Source: Leptodactylus fallax (lineage: Eukaryota > Chordata > Amphibia > Anura > Leptodactylidae). Taken from it: a stretch of DNA of 64,000 nucleotides. Each line of letters begins with the position of its first letter. Position 1 is the stretch's first letter. A program made the translations under genes and the position numbers. This document shows, piece after piece, positions 32,943 through 45,074 of the stretch. Below the pieces are notes generated by a model that had not been told where the DNA came from, searched no databases, and was given only the letters and a program-made list of their open reading frames with translations. Location: NCBI GenBank assembly GCA_947044405.1, contig CAMRHE010000458.1, forward strand, positions 930,001 to 994,000. Direction: 5' to 3'.

Positions 32943-33362
32943 AGAAGATGTGTGAAGTTACTTTCATTGTTAATACCGTGTTGTTGATTTGATACTGAAG
33001 TAATACAGGAAGAAGTATTCTTAAAAACTGTTTTATAACTTTGTGTATTGTGTATATTGTGCGACGATAACAGTGTGTTAAACTAGTAGCATGGAAACTC
33101 AATTTTTTTTGGGGGGGGAGGGGGGGCGTTTTTCTGGTGTTACACCAGCAGGTAATGGCCTATTAAAAAAAAAAACATCAAGGGCCTGCTTGGACCCCTA
33201 ATGTCCCCGGCCCTGTGGCAGCCGCTACCACTGCTACCCCGATATTTACGCCACTGACTGTACTGCCATACTGGATTTCAGCATTCTTATAAATTGAAAC
33301 GTTTTTAAACTACTCATGCCCCCTGCAGCAAAATGCATGGCTGCTGCTCGAGCTAATGAAAA

Positions 33363-33780
33363 CCCTCAGCAGACCCAAACCTGTCTCCAATCTGAAAAGG
33401 TATGTCACAGACAACAGTGAGCTGCTGAAACAACCCAGCAGACCCAAGCCCATCTCCAATCTGACAAGGCATTGCCAGCCACATGCACACAGCTGCACTC
33501 CATGTTTCCATAACAACCCAGTCATTTTTATTCACTGCTGTAGGTCAGCTTTAAAGGGGCGTGGTGCTGTGGATGACACTGTTATACAAGGTCACGTACA
33601 AACAGCTTTACTCCAGGTTTTCCATAACAACCGATCGCAGGTCTTTCACTGATACCCAAACTGAGATACACATGATCACATGACGCTTATGGACCAATGG
33701 AAAAATTGCAGGTTCTTCAGTATTGACATACACACAGCTTTACACCAGGTTTCCATAGCAAGCGATTTATGACCTGTATA
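33363..33780. repeat. Degenerate tandem/dispersed direct repeats
   Basis: cagcagacccaa...tctccaatctga is present at 33366 and 33436 (period 70). The phrase cagctttactccaggttttc with variants occurs at about 33490, 33601 and 33736. Both suggest local duplication in an older repeat. Frames here are not supported. Confidence 0.5.
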
Positions 33781-35185
33781 TTTAGAGTCTTAGTAAAATA
33801 CTAAGTCTAATTTGTTATCATCTTGTTTGAACTAAGCTATCCCCATAAAATATGTTGGATGTCCTGATCAAAAGGCAGTCGTCATGGTATGTATAAGGGA
33901 TGTTATGGGACTGAAATAGTAATGAACTATTCTTAAGATAGGTCATGAATATTAGATGAGAGGGAGCCTAACATCCAGGACCCCCACAGATCAGCTGATT
34001 GAAGTTGCACATGCTTGCCTCACAGACCATGCAAAGTCACGTTTATCAGTCATATGACCTGTTTGCTGCTCAGTTTCATTCACATGAATGGGCTGAGCTG
34101 CAATACCAAGCATAGTCGCTATACAACATATGGTGCTGTGCTAAGTAAGTAGTGAATTAGTAGTTTTGGCTGTTTTGCTACCTTATTACTCTTTTCTGTT
34201 GGGACACTTCTGCTATTCTCAGTGACGATATCTGCATGTCTTTGCATAGTCGTAGTTATGCTGAAACACACCTGTGCACTCCTACTGTAGTTGGTACTGA
34301 CCAGCAAACAGACATTTTTTTTTTTTTTTTTTTTTTTTAAACGTCATGGAATTGTGTAGGTAGGCAAGATACATCTGCAAAATGGAAAGGTTAACGTCAT
34401 GCATAGTCTTTTTATTCACCAACATTACAATGTGTCTTACTAAACGTAATCTTTGTAATGTCTACTTGTTATTATATTTGCTGTCTTTGACAGGTTACTG
34501 TCTGGGTTTCATATATATAGTCTGTTGAAAATGACATTTACTAAAATGAATTTACAACATGAGAGGCTAGAATAATCATTTTTATTACACAGAACACTTT
34601 ATAATGGCATAACTGTTCTTAAAATATAATGTATCTCATTATATTTTATTACAAACCAAAAAAAAGTACACGTGAACAGATAGGAACACATACTCTGAAA
34701 AGAGAATGAGTTCACAAAACTAGGATGTTTCCTATGTGATATAGTTGTTATATTACATCCAGGCTATTCCCTGAAGTCATTTTCTGATTAAAAACAAGAG
34801 CATCTCAAGAATACATTAGTCAATGTTCCATTACATTGCCACGGTTAGATCAATAACATCTACCATGTGCTGACTACATTGTACAAATTAGACAACTGCA
34901 TAGCCATAGTGGGCTTTCTCCACAAACAGGCAAAGCCATTTCTTATAGTATTGATTGAATGGTTAAACTAAAAGCACTTATTTTTCAGCTCAGGCTGGGC
35001 AGAAATATAGTAAGTTAATTTAAAATAATGATTTTTTTTTCTTAATTTAGACCCAGTTGCCTATAATAACTGAGAAAATAGAAAGAAAGTCCAAAATAAT
35101 ATTTTAGACAATCATTTTCTGCTGTATGATGTACAGAGTCTCCTGAGCTATACAGCCATTTGATGCTATATAGACAACAAAAACA
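33781..35185. other. A/T-rich sequence, no gene seen
   Basis: Includes a poly-T run at 34313-34338 and a diverged anuran-type repeat around 33915-34130 (aagataggtcatgaatatta; cacagatcagctgatt). No gene is supported. Confidence 0.45.
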
Positions 35186-35608
35186 ATTATTTATTTATTT
35201 ATAGAGCACAATTAATCCCATGATTCTGTACATTTGAGGGTTTACATACAATACACAAAATAAACAAAACTAGAACAATACTAACAGTGACCATTGGCAC
35301 TGGTGGGATAGAGAGTCTTGCCTGCAAGGGCTTATAATCTATGAGGGAAAGGGGACAGAGACAGTAGGTGAGGGTAGAATCTGTTCAGATGGTGGTGTGG
35401 TGGCAGTAATGTCAGTGAAGTTTGTAGGCCTTTCTCATTAAGTCTTTTTGAAGCTTGTGATTGTGGGGGGCAGTCTTATGTGTGATGGTAGCGAGCTCCA
35501 GAGTATGGGAGATGCACAGGAGAAGTCTTGGAGGTGTTTGTGTGAAGAGCGGATAAGAGCAGAGCAGAGTAGGAGATCTTAAGAAATTCAGAGGTTATAT
35601 GTGGGTAG

Positions 35609-35970
35609 TAACAGTGTGTTCACATGGCAGAAAATGAAAATCATTTTCCGCCGGCGGAATTTTCGCCGTGGTCTGCCGCGACGGGATGCCGATGCAGTGC
35701 ATCGGCATTCCGTCGTGGCATCCCGCTCCTGATTAGGCCCGGATGAATGGGCCTAATGAGGGAGTCTCGAGCCACAGACACCGCGGTCGGAATCCACCTG
35801 AAGACAGGTCATGTCGCTTTTTTTTCCCGCTAGCGGAAAAAAACCACTAGAGGAAAAAAAACGCTACTGACTCCCATTGAAATGAATGGGAGGCATTTTT
35901 TCAGACGGATTTTGAGGCGGATTCCGCGTCAAAATCCGCTGCCAAAAAACTCCGTGTGAACACAGCCTTA
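35609..35970. mobile_element. Harbinger-like MITE inside the L2 element
   Basis: The left end cagtgtgttcacatgg (35612) mirrors the right end ccgtgtgaacacagcc. Flanking trinucleotides are TAA and TTA, close to the TWA target of PIF/Harbinger. Inner inverted words include ttttccgccggcgga and aaaaatgcctcccatt-type pairs. Related copies lie at 59129-59985 and 40190-40395. Confidence 0.6.
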
Positions 35971-36208
35971 GCAGGAGATTAGGTCAGAAATGTATGAAGG
36001 AGACAGGTTGTGGATGGATTTGTGTGTCAGTGTAAACATTTTAAACTCTGTTCCCTGGGTGATGGGTAGCCAGTGAAGGCATTGGCAGAGGGGATTGGCT
36101 GAAGAAAAATAGTAAGAGAGGTGCATTAAGTGAGCAGCAGAGTTTAAGGTGGACTGGAAGGCTGTGAAGAAGGGTGTTACAATTCAAAGTAGGAGATTAT
36201 TAAGGCGT

Positions 36209-38069
36209 GGATTAGCCTTTTTTTTCCAATAAAGTTGTATTGAGTCTACAATAGGATTTTTAACATACAACATCAACAGAAGAAAGAAAGGAAAATGGGA
36301 AGGAGTGAATGAGGATGGAGGGGGAGCAGGATATGGGGAGCAGATATGGGGAAAAAAAAGGAGAGGAGGGAGGGGACAAAACATGAGACCCTGTTGCAGC
36401 AGAGCTAAGTATCACAAGAGTAACAGTAATGAAAATGTTGTTGAAAGGGGGTGGTGTAGTGTAGCAGAGGAAGGAGATGAACAGTGGAGAAAAAATAAGA
36501 AGAACGTAATGGTGAGGTGAGCGAAAAGGGTTTAGGAAAGAGGGGGAGGAAAGGAGTTCTGGAAGGCGGCAGAGTAGTAGAAGGTGTTCCACAGGAGCCA
36601 CAATTGCTGATGGGAACTGTCATCCTGTTTGAGAAGGTCCTCCATACAGCAGATGTATAATACCTCCTGTATCCAGTCTGTCGTGGAGGGAGCGGAGGCA
36701 GCCTTCCTCAGCCAAGGTATGTCAGATTGGGCCACCACTAACAAGAAAACAATTAGTTTATTTACATGTTTTTGAATCTTGCAGGGAAAGATGCAAAGAA
36801 GGAGAGGAACGGGGTTATCTTCCAGCTTAACGCAAGTGATCATCTTAATGACATTATGGATCTCATTCCAAAAGGGACACACAACATATTTTCACCAGAT
36901 ATGTAGCATTGTCCCCCGCTCTGTGTTACATCACCAACATCAATCTGAGGTTGAGGGGAATATTTTGTGTAATATAGAGGGATCTCTGTACCGACATGAA
37001 AGGATTTATATTAGTTTCCTATGCTTTGCATGAGATGGAGAACTTGTGGCAGTATCAGAAGGCAGCATGCCATGCATCAGGCAGAAGGGAAACCTCCATT
37101 TCCCACTCCCAACCAGCTGTGTAAGCTGGCAGTTGATGATCTTTCGAGTCCTAGAACAAGCTATAAATGAGAGAGATGGGTTGGGATGGCATTGAGATTG
37201 CGGTAAAGCGACATTTGAATGGAAGAAGAGGTCTGTGAAGGTTATGTAATTTTTTTTCAGGGATGAGTAAAGGTAATGAAGTTGGACATATTGCCAGTGT
37301 GTGTGAAGGGCTCTAGATTCTGGAAGGGACAGGTCAGGATAGGGGAGCAGGGATGATGAGGCTAGAACCTGATTGAATCTAAGGGGTGGAAGGCCAGGAA
37401 GGTGAGAGAGGAAGGGGGGATTGGAGAGCAGCCGGAAAGTCAGGGCTACCCGAGACAGGAGTCAGAGGGCTGTCATTCGCGGGTTATCACACAATGTGTC
37501 TTACATGTACCAAGAACCTGGTAGGTCGAATATGGAAGCTCGAGAGTAGCTTTTTCCGACCAGTGGCTTTTGTGAAGCTATGGAAGGGATGTCAGAGGGC
37601 GATGGCACACAGTCCCCTCTAGGGCAACCCAGAGCTTAGAGGAAGTGGAGTGATGCCAGTCTAAGATTCTCGTGGCGACCATGGCTATGTAGTATTGCAA
37701 GAAGTGAGAGACTGCCAGGCCTCCTGTCGGTTAGATTTGATCAAGGTACGTTTGGCAATTCTGGGGGGTTTTCGAGAGCCAGATGAATTGAGAGAAAGTA
37801 CTCTGGACCTTAGAGAATAACTTTTTAGGGAGAATGATTGGAATTGTTTGGAAGAGGTAGAGAAGTCTAGTGAAGACATTCATCTTCAGAAGGTTAATAC
37901 GACCGAGCCACAAAAAGCCCTTCATATCCCAGCGCTTAAGAGCTAAGTGGAGGGTACGTAGGATGTGAAGGAAGTTTAGAGAGTAGGTGTCAGAAAGAGA
38001 GCATGGAAGATATACAACCAGATATTTACTGGCCTTAGGAGACCAGGTAAAGGAGGGATTAGCCTTTTT
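36209..38069 (-). mobile_element. 5'-truncated L1 element with poly-A tail and 14-bp target duplication
   Basis: GGATTAGCCTTTTT occurs at 36209-36222 and again at 38056-38069. On the minus strand the element runs from 38055 to 36218 and ends in a poly-A tail (T-run at 36218-36225) preceded by ACTTTATTGG. These are the marks of target-primed reverse transcription. It landed in the L2 element, splitting it. Only the C-terminal part of ORF2 and the 3' UTR are present. Confidence 0.85.
36532..38055 (-). pseudogene. L1 ORF2 C-terminal remnant
   Basis: The peptide from 38050 downward shows L1 ORF2 landmarks after the reverse transcriptase: L-W-L-G-R-I-N-L-L-K-M-N-V and L-L-Y-L-F-Q-T-I-P-I. After several frame changes it ends with the region containing P-F-W-N-E-I and L-L-K-Q-D (36882-36532). 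L1 ORF2 supplies endonuclease and reverse transcriptase for retrotransposition; both catalytic domains are absent here. The frame is fused upstream to the L2 reverse transcriptase only because the L1 inserted there. Confidence 0.8.
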
Positions 38070-38576
38070 GTAGGTTGAGAAAGGAGCAGATTCAATAGAT
38101 GTTCTTGAGTTGGAGACGTCAGGAAGTGTTAAGGGTTTGGATGTGTGTTCGAAGGATAGGCCAGAGTCAAAGGTTATTCCAAGGCAAAGGACCTGTGGGA
38201 CTGGGGTAAGTGTGGTCCCATTCACTTTGATAAATGGGTCAGGTAGGGAGGCCATGTGAGGTGGGACAAAGATGATGAACTCAATTTTCTCCATGTTGAG
38301 TTTGAGAAAGCAGGAGGAGAGGAAGAAGGCTATGGCTGCTATATATTTTGGGACTCTGGATAACAGAGCGATAATGTCTGGTCCAGAGAGATATATTTGA
38401 GTGTCGTCGGCATAGAAATAGTATTGAAAACTGTGGGATTCTATGAGTTGGGCAAGGCTCAGGTTGTAGATGTAAAACAGAAGGAATCCTAAGACAGAGG
38501 CTTGGTGGACACCTACATAAAGAGGGCACAGTGAGGAGGTGGTGTGCAAGTGGTAGACTCTGAATGTGCGGTTCAA
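38070..38576 (-). pseudogene. L2-like reverse transcriptase remnant
   Basis: In one open minus-strand frame from 38576 the translation shows G-V-H-Q-A-S-V-L-G (motif B region), then Y-A-D-D-T-Q-I-Y-L-S, the catalytic YADD box, then F-L-K-L-N and L-G-I-T-F-D-S-G-L-S-F, all in the order expected for an L2/CR1 polymerase. Upstream fingers and any endonuclease are lost or unreadable. The frame runs on into the inserted L1 down to 37731, giving a false 281-codon fusion. Not functional. Confidence 0.8.
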
Positions 38577-39310
38577 GAGGTATGAGGAGAGCCATGAGAG
38601 GGCTAAGTATGTGATACTAAGGGATGAGAGAATTTGTATCAGGTTAAGCCCGCAGGTGGCGAGGTGGGATTTGGAAATTAGGGTGGAGAGCTTTTCATTG
38701 GTGATGGTGAAAGAGCAGGTTAAGGATGAAGAGGCAAAGTCTTCAGCTGAGATAAGTGATGTTTGAGGGGGTACATGAGGATGGAGAAGGGAATTGAAGA
38801 TATTGAATAACTGGGTTTGTGGGAAAGGGAAGATATGAGTGTGGTGAAATAGACCTGTTTTGCAGAGGTGAGTGCATTCTTGAAATTGAACACTGCCTCT
38901 TTATAACTTATGCAGTATTCCTGGGAGTGGTTTCTTCTAGAGGCGTTCTGCTACATGTGAAAGCATGGCTTAGTTTTTTTGTCAGGATCGTGTGCCAGGG
39001 TTGACTATTGATCAGTCAAGCTCTGATGTGTGTGAAGGGGGCCACTGATTCGAGGACTGAAGTAATGGTGGTATTATAGAAAGCAGTGGTGGAATCTGCG
39101 TCCTGAAGTGAGGATATGCCAGAGAGTGGAAGAAGAGAGTCAGAGAGCATGCGGATGCCAAGGTGGTTAACGTTCCTGTGGGAACGTGTTAGTTTACGGA
39201 TTAGGGAGTCTGTTACAGTGAGTGAGAGTGATGAGAATGTTAGTAAGTCGTGGTCAGATAGCGTGGTGGGTTAGAGAGGTTGGATAAGGAACAGAGGCGG
39301 ATGACAATGA

Positions 39311-40188
39311 GTTCCAGTGTGTGTCCCCCTATGTGAGGAGGACCACTGCATAGGGGTACACACACATAGGCTGACAGTCTCTATTCAAGGCAGGATGAAC
39401 CAGTAAGAGGCCTGGGCTCCATGGCCTAACATCACAATTTAATCTACAATGCCATAATTATCAAGTTTTTTTGTGCATTCTAGTGATTTATGGTAGAGCC
39501 CCATAAATCATTACTAATGAACTACCACTATTTTGCCTCCAATTTGTCTTTATATGAATCATGCTCCATTGCATGCCATATTACAAATGCATTCTTCTTA
39601 CAATCTTCTTAGAAGCATTGCTAAGGCCAGCCAGTGAACATTTAGTGAACAAGTCACTGCTGAGGCCAGTATTCGGCCTCAGTAGTGGCTGCAGCTGTTT
39701 TCTGACCATAAATGGAACATCATCAACAGACGTTATGAGGGCCCGGCAACCGAAAGGAACAGGCTGCAGAGGCTGTATGTGGAGGATCTGTAAAAGGTGA
39801 GTTATTTAAATTTTTTTTTATCCACACACTTTTATGCATATGGGCTTCTTTAAAATTGAGTTGAACAACCTCTTTAACTTGGCACATTAATTAAACAAAC
39901 AGCTGTAGTTATTATGCTGTAGCAAGATTCATGTTAAAAGTGTTATCCCTGCTATGTACTGTATTATTCTCTGAATTAGTATATATTTTTCTCATTGCTT
40001 TTTTTCAGTGGACAGAGTTTCAAAAGTATGTAGTTGTATCATGCAAGCCTATCCATTGACATAATAGTGAGGTCTGCTAGATCAATGACTACTCCACCTG
40101 CAGTTTTAACTCTTTCATTTTTATTTGATGTATCTTGCAAGGGGATTATACTTATTGTCAAAGTTACTATAAAAAAAAAAAAATTGAA
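39311..40188. other. No recognisable gene
   Basis: Mixed A/T-rich sequence. Short pairs such as tgtgtccccctatg and catagggg-tacaca (39320-39366) form a small hairpin. Nothing else is supported. Confidence 0.4.
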
Positions 40189-40189
40189 A

Positions 40190-40395
40190 CTAGCTTCACA
40201 CTAGCGCTGGTTCTCCATTGTTCGGGTCCCCTGTTGGCGAACCGCTAAAACTGCAGTTACACACAGAGCCTGACGGACCCCATTATAGTCAGTTGGGTGT
40301 CTCACAGTCCATCGTATTTAAACTAAAACTGGCGGAGGAAAAGTCTTATGTGCAGGACTTTTTCTCCGCATTTTCCGCAGATGTGAGCTTAGCCT
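40190..40395. mobile_element. Decayed Harbinger-like MITE
   Basis: tagcttcacactagcgctgg at the left is a loose inverse of ccgcagatgtgagcttagcc at the right. The inner words ggcggag, gcaggactttttctccgc are shared with the element at 59129-59985 (gcaggactttttctcc near 59328). Target duplication not resolved. Confidence 0.5.
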
Positions 40396-42266
40396 TCCTC
40401 ACCAGGTTATGAAAAAAAAAATACAGTTTTACATGTTCCCATTGGGTTCCTGTTAGTAGTAGAGACAAGCGCAAAACATGCTTTTCTTCAATAAGTCTAC
40501 ATAAATATGTTTGTAAATGTTAGATACTGTACAGTATTGTTATTTTTTTACACTATAAGAGATACCATTATTATACAAAACATTTCAATTAATAACAATT
40601 TTCTTTTATTTTCTATTGCATAAATTGTGCCTCATTTAGTAGCTGACTCTCAACCCACGCAGAACCATCTGTTGAACTTCAAAAAATAATCTACAGATGT
40701 ATTTGAGACATTCATAATACTTTGAAGGCAAGTAGTTAGTATAGGCTGGAGAGTAACAGCAATTTACAATTTAAAAGTGTTAATAAGGGGATGTATACTA
40801 TTCATTTTACGATACTGACACAAAATGGGGCAATATTCATCAACTTTTTGTAGTTTTAGACATATTTATCAATCTGTCGTATGAACCTTCATAAATATGG
40901 AGTGTTTCTAGAAGCTCCAAAACCCTGACTCAAATACCATCTGACTAAAAGTGTCGAGAGACACTTGAGACAAATATTTGCCACAAAACATGTAGACATT
41001 TGCCACAAAACATGTATAAAAATTATATTTATGAGCCCAACATGGGGAAAAATGTCCATTAGGCGGCTTTTCTTTGGTTGCCCCCTTGGCTTGATTGACA
41101 GGTCTCTTCACACGTTATTCAAGCTGAGAAAGGTAGAAAATAGCTGGAGGGAAGGTGCTTAGCGGACGTTTTTCCCTATGACCATCTCTTTTTAATTCTA
41201 CATTTTCTGTAAAACACTGCAGTGTTTCATAGTCAAACAGAGATATTTGTACTGTGGGAGCTTGTCACTATTTCATGCTGTCTGTGTTTAGTGTGGCATG
41301 AAACTACTGACAGGTTCCCTTTAGATATCATTCTTGTTATACTAAATGTAACTGTTCCTCTTTGTTATGATTAACTGGATGAAAACCTCTTTGGACAAGA
41401 ACTTCTGTAGGAGAGTAAGATAATTTATGTATTGTTGCATAAAATATTGAAAGATTTTGCATAGGGGGAACGTCTGGACTTACTATAAATTCCATTTTGT
41501 TTTTTAAGATTCTAACTAGTTGGTTAAAAAAGTTAGCAGTACCAGAACCTCTACCGTAGCTCTGATTTCATATAGAGACATACCGTATATAGGTTTTTCA
41601 TGTTAGATTCTGCATTAATCCAAGAAGAAAAAAATATGCTATGCTTATTCTTCTCAGAAACAATGTTTCCAAGGGATAGTACATATGTGTCCACCCTTAA
41701 CTTAGCTTTGAACTTGAATTTGGTTAAGGATTCCATAGACACGTACACAAGTATAGCATATCTCTTTGTGAGACAATGCCACAAAACAATATTTTCTTGA
41801 AACACATGTTAACTTGTGACTCGCATATCTGGATATGTCTAGCAAAAAGGAAAGGTAAGAAAAGGCACATCTGTATATTTATACATACTGTTTGTTGAAG
41901 CAAAGAGGCCATATAGCTATTCCATATAGGCTTTTTGCACAGGGCTCTGCTGTGGGCATTATTTCTTAGGATAAAGGCGTCAATTATATCATCCCATGAT
42001 TTTTAGTAGCCATCAAAAGAAAAAAAAAACATCACAACAACTGCAATTGTTTTCCTTGCATTGACTAAGTAACTCTTCTCATTTATCTAACCCTGTATTA
42101 GACATCTAAAACACTGGACTAGATGACAGGCCAATGTTTAGATGGATGGATTTTTGCAGTTTTAGCCTCATCTCCTGTTATGTCTTTCAACAGACAAATG
42201 TATCAACTGTCTCGATAGCTGGCATAAGTAAAAGAGTGCAAATATACTCCCAATATACTCCCAATA
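40396..42266. other. Mostly unassigned; possible MITE end near 41325
   Basis: A word of the type tgacaggttccctttaga (41309-41326) matches the right end of a common TTAA-family anuran element; its left end is not visible. No gene is supported. Confidence 0.35.
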
Positions 42267-42270
42267 CATA

Positions 42271-43807
42271 CAGTCCAGACCAAAAGTTTGGACACACCTT
42301 CTCATTCCAAGAGTTTTCTGTATTTTCATGACTATAAAAATTGTAGATTCACACTACAAAGTAGCCACCTTTTGCTTTGATTACTGCTTTGCACACTCTT
42401 GGCATTCTCTTGATGAGCTTCAAGAGGTAGTCACCTGAAATGGTTTTCACTTCACAGGTGTGCCCTGTCAGGTTTAATAAGTAGGATTTCTTGCCTTATA
42501 AATGGGGTTGGGACCATCAGTTGTGTTGTTCAGAAGTCTGGTGGATACACAGCTGATAGTCCTACTGCATGGAGTGTTAGAATTTGTATTATGGCAAGAA
42601 AAAAGCAGCTAAGTAAAAAAAAACGAGTGGCCATCATTACTTTAAGAAATGAAGGTCAGTCAGTCCGAAAAATTGGGAAAACTTTGAAAGTGTCCCCAAG
42701 TGCAGTGGCCAAAACCATCAAGCGCTACAAAGAAACTGGCTCACATGAGGACCGCCCCAGGAAAGGAAGACCAAGAGTCACCTCTGCTGCGGAGGGTAAA
42801 TTCATCCGAGTCACCAGCCTCAGAAATCACAGGTTAACAGCAGCTCAGATTAGAGACCAGGTCAATGCCACACAGAGTTCTAGCAGCAGACACATCTCAA
42901 CAACAACTGTTAAGAGGAGACTGTGTGCAGCAGGCCTTCATGGTAAAATAGCTGCTAGGAAACCACTGCTAAGGACAGGCAACAAGCAGAAGAGACTTGT
43001 TTGGGCTAAAGAACACAAGGAATGGACATTAGACCTGTGGAAATCTGTGCTTTGGTCTGATGAGTCCAAATTTGAGATCTTTGGTTCCAACCACCGTGTC
43101 TTTGTGCGACGCAGAAAAGGTGAACGAATGGACTCTACATGCCTGGTTCCCACCGTGAAGCATGGAGGAGGAGGTGTGATGGTGTGGGGGTGCTTTGCTG
43201 GTGACACTGTTGGGGATTTATTCAAAATTGAAGGAATACTGAACCAGCATGGTTACCACAGCATCTTGCAGGGGCATGCTATTCCATCTGGTTTGTGTTT
43301 AATTGGACCATCATTTATTTTTCAACAGGACAATGACCCCAAACACACCTCCAGACTGTGTAAGGGCTATTTGACCAAGAAGGAGAGAGATGGGGTGCTA
43401 TGCCAGATGACCTGGCCTCCACAGTCACCAGACCTGAACCCAATTGAGATGGATTGGGGTGAGCTGGACCGCAGAGTGAACGCAAAAGGGCCAAGAAGTG
43501 CTAAGCATCTCTGGGAACTCCTTTAAGACTGTAGGAAGACCATTTCAGTTGACTACCTCTTGAAGCTCATCAAGAGAATGCCAAGAGTGTGCAAAGCAGT
43601 AATCAAAGCAAAAGGTGGCTACTTTGAAGAACCTAGAATATAAGACATTGTTTTCAGTTGTTTCACACTTTTTTGTTAAGTATATAATTCCACATGTGTT
43701 AATTCGTACTTTTAATGCCTTCAGTGTGAATCTACAATTTTTATAGTCCTGAAAATACAGAAAACTCTTGCAATGAGAAGGTGTGTCCAAACTTTTGGTC
43801 TGTACTG
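42271..43807 (+). mobile_element. Tc1-like element 3 (DD38E type), both ends present
   Basis: Starts CAGTCCAGACCAAAAGTTTG and ends in its inverse (ccaaacttttggtctgtactg), with TA on each side (42269-42270, 43808-43809). The inverted repeats extend about 85 bp, and an inner pair of shorter repeats lies at about 42357-42432 and 43558-43626 (ttgatgagcttcaagaggta in both orientations). It carries one transposase gene with a single visible premature stop. Length 1537 bp, usual for the group. Confidence 0.95.
42591..43643 (+). pseudogene. Tc1-like transposase, DD38E, one premature stop
   Basis: The transposase would bind the terminal repeats by two helix-turn-helix motifs and cut DNA with a DDE nuclease. 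The ATG at 42591 opens MARKKQLSKKKRVAIITLRN; the first HTH is residues ~10-48, a basic K-G-R-P-R linker ~58-62, the second HTH ~75-115. Catalytic residues are present: D157 in WSDESK, D247 in QQDNDPKH, E286 in LNPIE. There are 38 residues between D247 and E286, so DD38E, not the DD34E of classical Tc1. The frame is open for 311 codons to a TAA at 43524, then stays open to 43643, giving 350 codons if that stop were a sense codon (most simply a C-to-T change of CAA). The natural C-terminal end is V-I-K-A-K-G-G-Y-F type. Recently decayed. Confidence 0.9.
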
Positions 43808-43809
43808 TA

Positions 43810-44634
43810 TGCTGTGGTAAGGGAAGACATTTCAACCTATGGACTATACAGTGAAATATAGACCGTAGATCTGGTATATATGGTACTTATAACTAATGTA
43901 TATCAAAAACCTTCAACGTTCAAGAAAATAAGGATTTTATGGGCTGTTCATACAAAATATCTGTAATATAGTACAAGGTATTACAGACAAGGTATTACGT
44001 ATACATCAGAATACACTGCTAATAATATTACCCTTTGCTAAATCATGCACGAATGCTGTTGCAGGTCTTATTTTTCACACCACAAGTCTCATTTACACAT
44101 TAGAACATAATGCTTATGTAAATGAATTGAGGACATTAATTAAAAAAACATGTAACAGAGATGAATCTACCATGTGTTATATTTCTAGACCTCTGAAACC
44201 TAGTTCCTATTTCTTTTGCTGAAATACTCCTTATCAGGAAGGCAAAATTCATAACATTTGGTTAACACTTCTCTTATTTGCCTACAAAATATAATATATT
44301 GTATCATGATACATACAGATATAGTAGTCATTACACAACCACATGAATTGCATAAACGAACATTAATTTTTCAATAATAAACATTCGTTCATTGACTTTC
44401 TATGAAATTGGCTATTTCGTAACGTGCCATTGCACAAAAATAATGCAATGGGCGTTCATATAACAGCTGCTACATTTGTAATTCAAGTCACATCAAATGG
44501 TTTGTTTAGGTAAAGATCTAGAGTAACACCAAGAGATTAAGACAGACAGTATCAATAATAATAAATATTATATTTACTACTCTCTATAATAACACTATGG
44601 TTCTCTTTTTATCTACACCTTACCAGTGAACCAT
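43810..44634. other. A/T-rich sequence, no gene seen
   Basis: No defendable frame or repeat boundary. A weak inverse pair (aacattaatttttcaataat / attcgttcatt) is seen near 44360-44395. Confidence 0.4.
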
Positions 44635-45074
44635 TTAAAGAGGACCTTTCACTACCTCCACCAATTCCAGTTCTTAGCATCTGTTAATAAGTTCTGCTCC
44701 ACTGATTCCAGCACAGTTGGAATTTTCTCTCTACTCCCCACCGTTCCTGAGCAACAGTGCAGGTAGTTTTGATGTCTGATGTGTTATTTAAGCTCTGTAA
44801 TGTCAAAAGGGCAATGTCAGGCAAGGGGGCGTGATTCAGAGCTCCAATCAGAAGTAACTAGTGTCAGAGTTCAGAATCAATCCATTTGTTTGCTCCTGCC
44901 TCACACCCCCCTCCTGACAGTACAGAGCCCAAATAGCATATCAGACACCAACTAACTGCTCGGGAATGCTGGGAACTAAAGAAAAAAAAATCTAACTCCG
45001 CCAGAATCAGTGGAGATGCAGCTATTAATTCATGTAAAGAGCTGAACTTGTTGGAGGTGAAAGATCCTCTTTAA
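44635..45074. mobile_element. TTAA-bounded MITE
   Basis: TTAA at 44635-44638 and 45071-45074 flank a 432-bp element that opens AGAGGACCTTTCAC and closes GTGAAAGATCCTCT. TTAA duplication is typical of piggyBac and Kolobok. The centre has paired words (gtctgatgtgttatttaagctctg against cagagcccaaatagcatatcagac, with gaps). Non-coding. Confidence 0.75.

Larger units (their letters stand above)
35190..39310 (-). mobile_element. L2/CR1-type LINE, interrupted by an L1 and by a MITE
   Basis: Read on the minus strand, 38576 to 38070 encodes a reverse-transcriptase palm typical of L2-like LINEs (G-V-x-Q-x-S-V-L-G, Y-A-D-D-T-Q-I-Y-L-S, F-L-K-L-N). The 3' part reaches a simple-repeat-like tail (tttatttatttata on the plus strand at 35190). 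Segments left of the L1, such as gggtagccagtgaaggcatt (36064), continue the same element, matching the thumb/C-terminal region on the minus strand (H-W-L-P type). The 5' edge near 39310 is approximate. Identification is from domain motifs plus familiarity with this repeat; it is not active. Confidence 0.75.

Noticed and set aside
36184..36623. Overlapping minus-strand frames rich in Pro, Ser, Phe
   Set aside because: They read the pyrimidine-rich 3' UTR of the minus-strand L1 and change frame repeatedly.
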